Shown here piece after piece: positions 1-8,675 of a stretch of DNA of 64,000 bases. The notes beneath the pieces were generated by a model, which saw only the letters and a list, made by a program, of their open reading frames with translations, made no database searches and was not told the DNA's origin. Origin of the DNA: Acetobacterium wieringae (lineage in GTDB: Bacteria > Bacillota > Clostridia > Eubacteriales > Eubacteriaceae); contig NZ_LKEU01000036.1 in assembly GCF_001766835.1 (NCBI RefSeq), forward strand, positions 1 to 64,000. Reading direction: 5' to 3'. Position 1 is the first letter of the stretch, and each line of letters starts with the position of its first letter. Position numbers and translations under genes: made by a program.

Positions 1-51
1 GGACATCGTCGGCTTATTTGGCATGCCCGGATTTATTGGTTCGGATAATGA

Positions 52-84
52 AAACCGCCAAATGTCAATTGCATTTGGCGGTTT
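52..84. terminator. Perfect 13-bp stem-loop, likely terminator
   Basis: AAACCGCCAAATG (52-64) pairs with CATTTGGCGGTTT (72-84) around a 7-nt loop. It lies just past the stop of the minus-strand chemoreceptor gene. The flanking T-tracts are short in both directions, so orientation is uncertain; it may serve converging transcripts. Confidence 0.6.
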
Positions 85-166
85 AATAATCTGTGGCGTA
101 TATATTGTCGTTAACTTAATGACATTGCTCCGAGAGCTCTGTTTGAAGTTAACTCAGCATACCGCT

Positions 167-2803
167 TTAATATATCACGGCTTCGACTTCTTTGATTTCA
201 AAAGCACTAACCATCTGTTTAAGCAGCTGTGCCTGTGCGGACAGCTCTTCACTGGCGGCAGAACTTTGTTCGGCAGTGGCGGAATGGGTTTGAACTACCG
301 TCGATACCATTTCAATTCCCTGATTAATCTGTTCGATCGCGCAAGCCTGATCATGAGACGCCTCGGCAATATTTTTTACCAGATCGGTAACAATTTCAAT
401 CTCTGCCAGAATTTCTTTTATGCTGAGCGCTGTATCATCGGCGATTCGGCTACCAACTTTTACCGCATCAATGGAGCCTTCAATCAGACTGGTGGTTTCT
501 TTGACGGCGGATCGACTGCGTACTGCAAGATTTCTGACTTCCTGGGCAACGACTGCAAAACCTTTGCCGTGCTGTCCGGCCCGGGCCGCTTCCACTGCGG
601 CATTCAAGGCTAAAATATTGGTCTGGAATGCTATATCATCAATAACCTTGATAATTTTGGAAATATTTTGTGACGATTCATTAATCGCTGTCATAGCGGC
701 CACCATTTTCTGCATTTGGGAATTGCCATCGATGGCATTTGTTCTCACTGCCAGCGCCCGCTCATTGGCTTCATTGGCGCGACTAGCATTATCTTTGGTT
801 TCAACGGCCACTTCCTCAATCGATGCCGACAATTCCTGAATTGAACTGGCTTGTTCGGTCGTCCCCTGTGCCAATGCCTGGCTACTGTCAGAAATTTGGA
901 TGGCACCTCCCTCCACCTGGGCTGAAACCCCATCAATATCGGCAAGGGTGGTACTCAGTTGCCGATTGATGTCGTTAAGTGATCGTTTGATGGCTGAAAA
1001 ATCGCCTCTGAATTCGGTGGTAATTTCCTGATTTAAATTACCCTGTCCCATTGCCGCCAACGTACCTGTTATTTCACCCACATAGGCCGCCAATGAAGTG
1101 ATCGTCTGATTAAGATCCTCTTTAATTCTGGCATGATCGCCCTTGTATGCACCCTTAACCACCGTTTGAAGATTTCCTTGGGCCAAGTCCTGAAGCACGC
1201 TGGATGCTTCTTTGACCGGTTCGATAATCGCATCAAGCGTCTGATTAAATCCCTCAATGACCATGGCATACTCACCACAAAACTTACTGCTATCACCGCG
1301 ATGGCTTAAATCACCTTCCACCGCAATCTGAGCCATGGTTTCAGTTTCAGCCACCAATTGATAAATATTTTCTATCATCCCCACCAGGGTCGGCATCAAT
1401 TTATCATTTTCGCTGCGCTTGCCATTCTGCTTTAAATCGGCCAAATCACTGAGATTGCCTTCCCGAATATTCCCTGCTATTCGTGTGATGGTCAGCAGCA
1501 GCCGACGAATCCCATTGATGGACTCGGCAATTTCGGCATAAATCCCCAGGTAATCACCCTGAATTGACTGAGAAAAATCATTCTGATTCATCAGACCCAG
1601 CACCCGATTACCATCTTCCAGCGCCGCTAAGCCATCAATGCAGGCGTTGATGCTATTCTTAAAGGTTTCGAAATCACCATAGTAGGTGTCTTCTATTTTT
1701 TCGGGGATGATCCCACATCCAATCTGACTGACATATTCAGCGGCAACGTTTATTGGTACAACCAGGGCATCCAGTGTGCGATTAAAGCCAATCAGAATTT
1801 CTTTGAACCCGCCATTAAAGGCATCGGCATTGCTACGGATCTCCAACTGCCCGGCAACAGCTGCTTGAGCTAGCAAAGTAGACTCGGCAATCAGTCCCCG
1901 AATGGTTTTTATGGTCTGCTTTAACGCCGGGGTTATTTCATCCTGATCATCCTTGGCCTCAATGTTAGCCGACAGATTCCCGTTTGAAATCTGATGCATG
2001 GTTTCAATGACAACGTGCTGCAGATCATCCGCAAAATGGTCCATGGCCTCCGCCATTTCTCCCACCTCATCCTGACGCTCCATCTTCAGTCGCATCCCCA
2101 AATGACCCATACTCATTTCTTTGATCATCACATTAATTCGAGCCATCGGTTTCGTGATGGTTGACGTAATCAGAAAGCCCAGCAGTAACGAGAGGATTAC
2201 TCCAACAACCAACAAGATGATCGTTAACAAAGTTGATGATGCCGCAATAGCCTGGTTACTTTTAGCGGTATCTTTTACAATCACCAGTTTCAGCTCCATC
2301 ATTTCACGATAATTGGCTTCAATTTGCGTATAGATTGTTTCAAACTCACTGCTCTTTGCTAGAACTCCTGCTTCGGCTGATCTCCCCGCACGTGTCAGAT
2401 TGATCATTTCGGTGACCATGGCATCAAATTGATCTTTAAGCAGATAGGTTTCATCGGCGATTTCAATGGCTTTCGAATCCATCAAGGTCGTTTGAAACGT
2501 TTTAAGATTTGAGTCGAATCGAGCGTTTCTTTTTAAAATTTCTTTTTCAATGGCATCAATGTCTTCCGGCGTTGTGGCCCGGGTTAAATCATCAACTTTG
2601 CCGATAATTCCCTGAAAGGAGTCGACAATATAAACCAGTTCCCCCAGTGGTTTGGCCATTTTCTCATAAAGATACACATCCTGCTGGCTTATTTTTTGAA
2701 TTCCAATCAGTCCCATGGCACCAATTCCCCCAGCAATCATGGCGATAATCAGATATCCCAAAATTATTTTTCGACCAATTTTTAAATCATAAAACCATTT
2801 CAT
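167..2803 (-). CDS. Methyl-accepting chemotaxis protein with long multi-HAMP linker
   Basis: Membrane chemoreceptor that would signal through CheA/CheW. At 878 residues it is longer than a standard MCP (about 550-660). Residues about 13-35 and 190-213 are membrane helices flanking an extracellular helical 4HB-type sensor. A HAMP domain follows at about 214-266, then some 350 residues with repeated HAMP-like units, and the cytoplasmic signalling hairpin at about 640-870. The hairpin tip reads [17 protein letters not shown] near residue 725. The C-terminus (KEVEAVIY) lacks a CheR/CheB docking pentapeptide. The ligand is unknown. No other chemotaxis genes are adjacent. Confidence 0.93.
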   Translation of the reverse strand: MKWFYDLKIGRKIILGYLIIAMIAGGIGAMGLIGIQKISQQDVYLYEKMAKPLGELVYIVDSFQGIIGKVDDLTRATTPEDIDAIEKEILKRNARFDSNLKTFQTTLMDSKAIEIADETYLLKDQFDAMVTEMINLTRAGRSAEAGVLAKSSEFETIYTQIEANYREMMELKLVIVKDTAKSNQAIAASSTLLTIILLVVGVILSLLLGFLITSTITKPMARINVMIKEMSMGHLGMRLKMERQDEVGEMAEAMDHFADDLQHVVIETMHQISNGNLSANIEAKDDQDEITPALKQTIKTIRGLIAESTLLAQAAVAGQLEIRSNADAFNGGFKEILIGFNRTLDALVVPINVAAEYVSQIGCGIIPEKIEDTYYGDFETFKNSINACIDGLAALEDGNRVLGLMNQNDFSQSIQGDYLGIYAEIAESINGIRRLLLTITRIAGNIREGNLSDLADLKQNGKRSENDKLMPTLVGMIENIYQLVAETETMAQIAVEGDLSHRGDSSKFCGEYAMVIEGFNQTLDAIIEPVKEASSVLQDLAQGNLQTVVKGAYKGDHARIKEDLNQTITSLAAYVGEITGTLAAMGQGNLNQEITTEFRGDFSAIKRSLNDINRQLSTTLADIDGVSAQVEGGAIQISDSSQALAQGTTEQASSIQELSASIEEVAVETKDNASRANEANERALAVRTNAIDGNSQMQKMVAAMTAINESSQNISKIIKVIDDIAFQTNILALNAAVEAARAGQHGKGFAVVAQEVRNLAVRSRSAVKETTSLIEGSIDAVKVGSRIADDTALSIKEILAEIEIVTDLVKNIAEASHDQACAIEQINQGIEMVSTVVQTHSATAEQSSAASEELSAQAQLLKQMVSAFEIKEVEAVIY

Positions 2804-2861
2804 TTATACTTCTCTCCATCTTCTGCTAATTTATATCAATGTAATAGTTAAGAAACTAAAT

Positions 2862-2907
2862 AACAGCGATAAAGATCCTCAGTTTCCTGTTTATCTTTAT
2901 CGCTGTT
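2862..2907. terminator. Stem-loop between ubiB-like gene and chemoreceptor
   Basis: AACAGCGATAAAGAT (2862-2876) pairs perfectly with ATCTTTATCGCTGTT (2893-2907). It lies downstream of the minus-strand UbiB-like gene and upstream of the chemoreceptor, and probably ends the UbiB-like transcript. Confidence 0.65.
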
Positions 2908-3008
2908 AAAAGTCTAACATGTGCTGAAAGTGCATATGTTAAGATTTTGAAAAGTTTAAATTAAGAGTCTGTTAATTCATTTTGCAAATATTATTATAGC
3001 ATCTTTTT

Positions 3009-4640
3009 TTAGCGCTTCCGTTTCTTGCGATGAATCGAGATTGTCAGCGCCAGGCTGAGAATGATTGCCGTAAAATAGCCCAGCGCTCCCAGCGCTGGAA
3101 TCCCCATAAATTGAGGGGTCATGTCAGTGGTGGCAATAAAGCTCGAACCAATTAAAAGCGCTGCCAGAATAATGCAGATCACGATCTTATTAACCATCTT
3201 ATCAATTTCAGCCAGGGGCTCATCCGAACCCATCACCTCCAGATTGACTTTCAGCTGCCCTTTATTGGCCAGACTCAAAAAATCGGAAATTTGGCCGGGA
3301 ACGCTGATGGCCTTTTCGCCGGAGATCAGGATTTTTCTGCGATTTGTTTCCATAAAATTATTCAAGTCAAAATTGGCAACCTGCTGTCCGGCCATGTGAT
3401 TGGCCATGATCCGGACAAAATTAGCGTCCGGAGAGATTTCGGCAATGACCCCTTCGATGGTGATCATCCCGCGGCTCAGCATGCTGATCCCCCGGGGCAT
3501 GCCGATATGATTTTCAGCAGCGATCCGCAAAATCTCTTCTAAAAATCGGCCCATATTGATATTGCTGAGTTCTTCGGTGCCGTAGACATCAAGCATCCGG
3601 TCAATCGATTCATATAACAGTGAATGATTGATCCGTCGACTCTTGTGAACCCCCAACGATAGAATGGCCCCTTCCAGGCTTTCGACATCACGACTGGCCA
3701 CGGCCTTGACACTTCGCCGTAGTAGTCCCATTTCACGCTTGGACAGTTTCCCCATCATCCCCAGATCAATCCAGACAATCTGACCATTTCTGATAAAGAT
3801 ATTGCCCGGATGGGGATCAGCATGAAAAAAACCATCATCGATGATCTGTTTGACATAATTTTCGGCCAGTTTAACTCCAATTTCCTGAAGATCATAACCG
3901 GCATCCTGCAGTCGTTTTTTTTCATTGATTTCGATCCCAACAATGTCCTCCATAACCAGAACCTTTGAGGTCGTAAACTGATTGTAAATTCGCGGACAAC
4001 CGATGTATTTGATTTCGGCATTGAGCTCGTTGAATAATTGGGCATTCTTGGCTTCAAACAAAAAATCCATTTCCTGCTGGGCAGTACTCCACATTTCATC
4101 GACGATCATCTTAAAATCGACCACATCGCCGATGTTGCTGGCAAGATTGAGAATTCCGGTGGCCCGGTTTAAAAGGACCACATCCTGAGCCATCACCTTA
4201 TAGATCCCCGGGCGCTGCACCTTGATCACCACCTTGGCACCATCAACCAATTCGGCAGCATGAACCTGGGCAATTGAAGCCGATCCCAGCGGAACCCGGT
4301 TGATTGTACGAAACACCTCATCGACCGGGCAATCATACTCTTCTTCAATAATACGGATAAATTCATCAAAGGGCATCGGGGTAACCTGCGAACGCAGTTT
4401 TTCAAGCTCGATACAATACTCGCTGGGAAAAATATCCCGACGCATCGACATAATCTGGCCAATTTTAATAAAGGTTGGCCCCAGGTCTTCAATGATCAAT
4501 CGAAGTTTTTCCGGAGTCAACCCTTTGGTAATCTCATGTTTTACCAGAATGGAAATAATTATTTTAAGCCGTCTTCCATTGGTTTCCATTGAATTTTTGG
4601 TTAGATCTTTTACTGTTACACCGGCATCACTTAAGTTCAT
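3009..4640 (-). CDS. ABC1/UbiB-family atypical kinase with C-terminal membrane anchor
   Basis: Member of the AarF/UbiB/COQ8 atypical kinase family. Visible are the KxGQ motif in GPTFIKIGQIMSMRRD, an alanine-rich loop (PLGSASIAQVHAAEL), and the HADPHPGNIF and WIDLGMMG catalytic and metal-binding segments. The last about 65 residues hold two membrane helices and a KKRKR tail. The family is tied to isoprenoid-quinone or membrane-lipid metabolism; the substrate here is unknown because a strict anaerobe may lack ubiquinone. I place the start at ATG 4640, six bases after AAGGA; this overlaps the upstream phasin-like gene by 14 nt and suggests coupling. An in-frame ATG at 4661 is weaker. Confidence 0.88.
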   Translation of the reverse strand: MNLSDAGVTVKDLTKNSMETNGRRLKIIISILVKHEITKGLTPEKLRLIIEDLGPTFIKIGQIMSMRRDIFPSEYCIELEKLRSQVTPMPFDEFIRIIEEEYDCPVDEVFRTINRVPLGSASIAQVHAAELVDGAKVVIKVQRPGIYKVMAQDVVLLNRATGILNLASNIGDVVDFKMIVDEMWSTAQQEMDFLFEAKNAQLFNELNAEIKYIGCPRIYNQFTTSKVLVMEDIVGIEINEKKRLQDAGYDLQEIGVKLAENYVKQIIDDGFFHADPHPGNIFIRNGQIVWIDLGMMGKLSKREMGLLRRSVKAVASRDVESLEGAILSLGVHKSRRINHSLLYESIDRMLDVYGTEELSNINMGRFLEEILRIAAENHIGMPRGISMLSRGMITIEGVIAEISPDANFVRIMANHMAGQQVANFDLNNFMETNRRKILISGEKAISVPGQISDFLSLANKGQLKVNLEVMGSDEPLAEIDKMVNKIVICIILAALLIGSSFIATTDMTPQFMGIPALGALGYFTAIILSLALTISIHRKKRKR

Positions 4641-5022
4641 CAATTTCCTTTTCACTGACATTTTCTTCTAAATCAGAAACCTCAATGATTTCCTTCTCAA
4701 CTGGGGCTGCCGCCGTCATCGCCTCCAGTTTGTCTTTAATCTTCTGAAGTTCTTCGGGGCTCATCTGATCAAGACTATCGATAACGACTTTCGCACTCGG
4801 AGCTGTTTCTTCTTTGACTACATTAACCGTCACTGTATCTCTGATGGTTTCTTTGATATTATGTTTTAGTTCTTCATTGAGAATTTTGCCCTGCTGAACC
4901 GTCAGATCACCCTTTTCCACCAGTTCATCGATGAGAACCTTTGATTTTTCAGCGGTAATCGCCACCGCTCCGACACCAAATAAAAACACCTTTTTTAGAT
5001 CTTCGCTGATATTGGTTAACAT
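4627..5022 (-). CDS. Phasin-like / PHA-granule-associated helical protein
   Basis: A 131-residue, mostly helical, acidic protein. The N-terminus (ISEDLKKVFLFGVGAVAITAEK) resembles the short phasin-like proteins annotated as polyhydroxyalkanoate synthesis regulators; the C-terminus is glutamate-rich. AGGAGGAG precedes ATG 5022. Such proteins often sit beside UbiB-family kinases, as here, and probably form coiled coils or a membrane-associated partner of the kinase. No PHA synthase is present, so a granule role is not supported. Confidence 0.75.
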   Translation of the reverse strand: MLTNISEDLKKVFLFGVGAVAITAEKSKVLIDELVEKGDLTVQQGKILNEELKHNIKETIRDTVTVNVVKEETAPSAKVVIDSLDQMSPEELQKIKDKLEAMTAAAPVEKEIIEVSDLEENVSEKEIDELK

Positions 5023-5111
5023 TTTTCTCCTCCTGTTTTTCATCAAATTTATTTCTTTTTTCCTTTGGAATAATCGAACGATTTTAGAAGTTATAATTTT
5101 TATTTATCTCA

Positions 5112-5156
5112 GTGTGCTCTTTTTGAGAGTCGCCCCGTTCTGATAAAAAAGCACAC
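5112..5156. terminator. Imperfect hairpin downstream of threonine ammonia-lyase gene
   Basis: GTGTGCT (5112-5118) and AGCACAC (5150-5156) close a long imperfect stem in the gap between the end of the threonine ammonia-lyase gene and the phasin-like gene, both on minus. It is A/T-rich and lacks a long T-run. Its terminator role is likely but not certain. Confidence 0.4.
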
Positions 5157-5242
5157 CGCCGATAAACAGATGTTAAAAGACCTATCGCAAAAAATATACC
5201 CCGTTCTTTTTAAATCAATCACCAAACGGCATTATTTTCATT

Positions 5243-6439
5243 TTAATTCTGCAATTTAAAACCACCTTGAATCAGACCTTCCCGAATCTGGCGAATGTGT
5301 TCGTAATTCCGGGTTTCCAGCTCGATCCGCAAAAAACAGCCATTGATATCTGATCCTTCATTGCTCCGCTCATGGTGAATGGAGATGACATTGCCACCGA
5401 GATCGGCAATAATCTGGGAAACCTTCTTCAGCTGACCGGGCTTATCCAGCAGCTCAATGTTAAAGGAACAGGTTCGACCGGAAGTAAGCAATCCCCGTTT
5501 AATGATTCGGGATAAGATCGTGACATCAATATTCCCGCCGGAGACAATGCAGACCGTCTTTTTCCCTTGAATCGGTAGTTTGCCAAACATCGCTGCTGCC
5601 ACCGCCACTGCCCCGGCCCCTTCAGCAATGAGCTTTTGTTGTTCAATCAGAGTCAGAATAGCAGTCGAGATTTCGTCTTCAGTCACCGTGACAATTTCAT
5701 CGACAAAATCACTGCAGAGGCTGAAAGTCAACTCACCCGGTTCTTTCACCGCAATCCCATCTGCAATGGTGGATACCTGAGGTAACCGACAGATTTTATT
5801 GTTTTTAATCGACAGCTCCATACTGGGTGCGCCACAGGCCTGCACCCCATAAACTTTAACATCCGGCTTTAAGGATTTAAGGACATAGGCAATCCCGGAA
5901 ATCAGACCTCCGCCGCCAATTGGGACGATCACTGCCTCCAGATCCGGCAGACTTTCCAATAATTCAAGTCCGATGGTGCCCTGGCCGGCGATGACAAACT
6001 CATCGTCAAAGGGATGGATAAAGGTATAACCCTTCTCAGCCTGAAGCTCCAAGGCTTTGGCATAGGCCTCATCATAGCCGCCTTCAACCAGACAAACCTC
6101 GGCGCCATACGCTTTGGTGGCCTCCACCTTAGAAATCGGCGCACCGTCCGGCAGGCAGATCAGAGCTTTGATCTGATTAATCGCCGCCGCCATCGCCACT
6201 CCCTGGGCATGATTGCCAGCTGAACAGGCAATGACGCCTTTGGCTTTTTCTTCGTCACTAAGCTGGGATATTTTATAGCAGGCCCCCCGAACCTTAAATG
6301 ATCCGGTGATCTGCAGGTTTTCGGTTTTTAAATAAATATCACTGTCTGGACAGATTTTGGGCGCATGAATCAGATCGGTGGGACGGATGTATTTTTTTAA
6401 TGTAAATGATGCGTGGTATATTTTATCCAGTGTTAGCAT
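5243..6439 (-). CDS. ilvA: Threonine ammonia-lyase with C-terminal ACT domain
   Basis: PLP enzyme that deaminates threonine to 2-oxobutyrate, for isoleucine synthesis or threonine use. The PLP-lysine motif SFKVRGA is near residue 50; the glycine-rich phosphate loop reads PIGGGGLISG. The last about 75 residues (CSFNIELLDKPGQLKKVSQII onward) form a single ACT domain. At 398 residues it is the short form, between catabolic TdcB (no ACT) and long biosynthetic IlvA (two ACT units). AGGAGA precedes ATG 6439. No other isoleucine genes are adjacent, so catabolic versus biosynthetic use is open. Confidence 0.92.
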   Translation of the reverse strand: MLTLDKIYHASFTLKKYIRPTDLIHAPKICPDSDIYLKTENLQITGSFKVRGACYKISQLSDEEKAKGVIACSAGNHAQGVAMAAAINQIKALICLPDGAPISKVEATKAYGAEVCLVEGGYDEAYAKALELQAEKGYTFIHPFDDEFVIAGQGTIGLELLESLPDLEAVIVPIGGGGLISGIAYVLKSLKPDVKVYGVQACGAPSMELSIKNNKICRLPQVSTIADGIAVKEPGELTFSLCSDFVDEIVTVTEDEISTAILTLIEQQKLIAEGAGAVAVAAAMFGKLPIQGKKTVCIVSGGNIDVTILSRIIKRGLLTSGRTCSFNIELLDKPGQLKKVSQIIADLGGNVISIHHERSNEGSDINGCFLRIELETRNYEHIRQIREGLIQGGFKLQN

Positions 6440-6453
6440 TAGCTCTCCTATAA

Positions 6454-6646
6454 TATTTTACTGTTAGGTAATTGCGAAACTGCCGTGAGCTTTGTGCCCA
6501 GTTTCGCACGAAACAATTGTTACACTGTACGGCGGACAGTTCGCTGAACTGTTCGCCTACACGTTACACAATTGTTTGTGGAAACTGCACTCAAAGCAAC
6601 CATTGTTCGGTGCTTTTTCATTTCGCAATTACCTATATTTTACTGT
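6454..6646. repeat. 11-bp direct repeats (target-site duplication) flanking the MITE-like element
   Basis: TATTTTACTGT occurs at 6454-6464 and again at 6636-6646, immediately outside the two inverted-repeat ends. This is what a transposition-generated target duplication looks like. The right copy ends two bases before the stop codon of the neighbouring minus-strand gene. Confidence 0.8.
6465..6635. mobile_element. 171-bp MITE-like non-autonomous element
   Basis: Terminal inverted repeats of 15 bp are perfect: TAGGTAATTGCGAAA (6465-6479) and TTTCGCAATTACCTA (6621-6635). The interior is also largely self-complementary: ACAATTGT arms and GGCGGACAGTTC / GAACTGTTCGCC surround a 3-base centre, so a transcript would fold into one long hairpin. 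It encodes no protein. It sits between two minus-strand genes without breaking either. The autonomous parent is not in this window. Confidence 0.8.
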
Positions 6647-6648
6647 TT

Positions 6649-8304
6649 TTATTTGGGTTTGGCCATCTCACTGGGGTACCATTTTAGAAACCACAGTGAA
6701 AATGCAAAGGTTGGGATGCTCAAAAGGATCGGAATGATCGCAGCAAAATTGATCAGCAGCGTGGTATTAAGCCATAGGGCCAGGCCTGCCTGGGCCAGAA
6801 ATACCAGTGACCAGATATAACATAACAACCGATTGGTTCTTAGAAACAACACGTTTTTAAGGGCGTTGCGGCCATTGAAATAGTGGGTGTAGTCTGCTGT
6901 TAATGGAACCGTCTTTAAGGTCGAAATGACCCAAATCAGTGCCAGGGCAAAATACCCGATGATTGCAAAAGTGTTTCCCTGATAATCCGATCCAACGGTT
7001 ACCACCATTAAACTGAGCAGAGAAAAAGTTAATAAAGTCGCCCTTTCAAAATAAACCAGATCGGTGCCGCGCTTGATACCGCAAAGGATACCACTGATCA
7101 TCATCGGAATCACTACTCCAATCAAGGGATTGTAATCTGCAAAGAGAAAACAGAAAATCCATGGGCACATGGCCACAAAGAACCAGTAGGGGGTGTTTTT
7201 AAAACTGATCGGCACCAGCCGTTTTTTCTTATCGGGATTTAAATTGACCGGTCCAAACAAGCCATCGAGAAAGGCATTGAAAACCCGCATATCGCCAACA
7301 ACGGCGTATTTTTTTTCTAATAGCGATTGGGCGGCATCAATTTTACCTTCCAGGATACGCTCCAGAGTGGTCAGCGTGATGCTGATCGCCGTTGTCTCCC
7401 GGGCAAAATCATTTCGGAGTAAGGTACAGGTTTCATCCTTGATCACCAGCTGATAGCGTTCTTTTATGTCGGTAAAATCAATCTGGAGCACCGCATTCAT
7501 TTTAGGCCGGATCTTGGGATTAAAGGCAGCCTGAACCTCTTTCATATAATTCCAGGCGATCAGACCACCATCAGAATCCTTCATCCGGGTATCATCCACT
7601 CCCCAACTCAGGTTTGTTGTCTGAAGATAGGTTGGCGTTTCCACAAAGGGTTTTGCCAGACCTTCCCGTATTTTTGGTGAAATGCTCAAGTTTTCACCGT
7701 ATTCTTTTCCGGCTATTTTAACCAGATCCAGATACGGGCCGGTCAGATTGTCCAGCTGGTGGATCCCCAGCAGTTCACCTTCAACGCAAATAATTTTTTC
7801 CCACTTATCCTTGCCAAAAAGATTATTAAACTGTTCTTCGACTCCTTCATAATTGTTCTTTTTCGATGGAAAACCACATGTGCTGATCAGCACATGTTTT
7901 TTATTTTGCATTTTTTCTGGGTTCCTGAAGGGATGTCCGTAGGTTCCCCGCCCTTCATTGTCAATAAATGGGAGCAAAGCCGGTTGGGTTCGTTCCATAA
8001 ATTTTTTCATGGCGCTGGAGATCCCATAATGGTACAGCGGCGTGGCCCAGATCACAATGTCGGCCTCTTCATATTGATGGAAAAGTTCCGTCATATCATC
8101 CTGAAAAACACATTCTCCCGGGGTGGTCGTCCAGCAGCTATGGCAGCCGGTACAGGCACTAATATTCTTCTGGATTAAATTGATGGTCTCGACGACTGTT
8201 TCCGGATCATACTCAATTAACCCCGATGCAAATTGTTCGGCAATGATCATTGTATAGCTTTTGGTTGATTTATGACTGCCGTTTAACAATAGAACTTTAC
8301 GCAT
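6649..8304 (-). CDS. Three-domain FMN reductase-like / SCP2-like / membrane protein
   Basis: Residues about 1-215 are an NAD(P)H-dependent FMN-reductase/flavodoxin-like fold, with a GSHKSTKSYT phosphate loop and a CTGCHSCW segment typical of iron-sulfur flavoproteins. About 250-355 resembles an SCP-2 sterol-transfer domain. About 370-545 carries roughly six membrane helices. The fusion puts a flavin redox head on a membrane anchor with a lipid-binding-like middle. Substrate and electron partner are unknown. The MITE abuts its stop codon, so its 3' untranslated region has been replaced. Confidence 0.8.
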   Translation of the reverse strand: MRKVLLLNGSHKSTKSYTMIIAEQFASGLIEYDPETVVETINLIQKNISACTGCHSCWTTTPGECVFQDDMTELFHQYEEADIVIWATPLYHYGISSAMKKFMERTQPALLPFIDNEGRGTYGHPFRNPEKMQNKKHVLISTCGFPSKKNNYEGVEEQFNNLFGKDKWEKIICVEGELLGIHQLDNLTGPYLDLVKIAGKEYGENLSISPKIREGLAKPFVETPTYLQTTNLSWGVDDTRMKDSDGGLIAWNYMKEVQAAFNPKIRPKMNAVLQIDFTDIKERYQLVIKDETCTLLRNDFARETTAISITLTTLERILEGKIDAAQSLLEKKYAVVGDMRVFNAFLDGLFGPVNLNPDKKKRLVPISFKNTPYWFFVAMCPWIFCFLFADYNPLIGVVIPMMISGILCGIKRGTDLVYFERATLLTFSLLSLMVVTVGSDYQGNTFAIIGYFALALIWVISTLKTVPLTADYTHYFNGRNALKNVLFLRTNRLLCYIWSLVFLAQAGLALWLNTTLLINFAAIIPILLSIPTFAFSLWFLKWYPSEMAKPK

Positions 8305-8487
8305 GGTATCCTCACTTTCTTATTTAACTAACTGAAAAAGGTCATCAAACAAACGATCCTGTTGGTGGCATCGTTTTTCCTAATATATAATACCTCATCT
8401 CCCAAAATTATAACAAAAAACATCGCCGACGAATACACCTAATTTGAAACTTATGTTTTATCAGTTCTGGGATTAAGGCATCCTTCG

Positions 8488-8540
8488 TGTGTCACGTGTT
8501 ATAATGATACACAAAAGCGTCTCATTTTGACACACGAGAC
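8488..8540 (+). promoter_or_regulatory. Candidate enhancer (UAS) for the sigma-54 activator
   Basis: About 70-130 bp upstream of the sigma-54 promoter lie TGTGTCA (8488-8494) with an imperfect partner TGATACACA (8505-8513), TGACACA (8528-8534, exact reverse complement of the first motif, 40 bp away), and GTCTC...GAGAC (8519-8540). Paired inverted repeats at this distance are typical of enhancer sites for AcoR/NtrC-type activators; the downstream activator is the likely binder. Confidence 0.5.
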
Positions 8541-8594
8541 ACAGATTCACCATCAAAAAAACCAGTTTCCGGCTTTTTTAAGCGTACTTTGTTT

Positions 8595-8609
8595 TGGCAT
8601 GATTATTGC
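8595..8609 (+). promoter_or_regulatory. Sigma-54 promoter (-24/-12)
   Basis: TGGCATG-ATTA-TTGC matches the sigma-54 consensus TGGCAYR-N4-TTGCW, with the invariant GG at 8596-8597 and GC at 8608-8609. It lies 67 bp upstream of the DUF362 start. A sigma-54-dependent activator is encoded next downstream, which supports the call. Confidence 0.85.
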
Positions 8610-8675
8610 GGGTATATAATTACACGTCCATGTTTATGGGCAAATATATGGTGACTATACCAAAAGGAGATTATC

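Noticed and set aside
1..48. Frame ending TAA at 46-48, directly before the hairpin at 52
   Set aside because: Only 15 codons are visible (ending RIYWFG) and nothing identifies a protein; another frame also stays open, so no gene is claimed.
8345..8380. Hairpin AAACGAT...ATCGTTTTT as a terminator
   Set aside because: It lies in the 5' leader side of the flavin-reductase gene with no gene ending into it from the plus strand; too weak to annotate.
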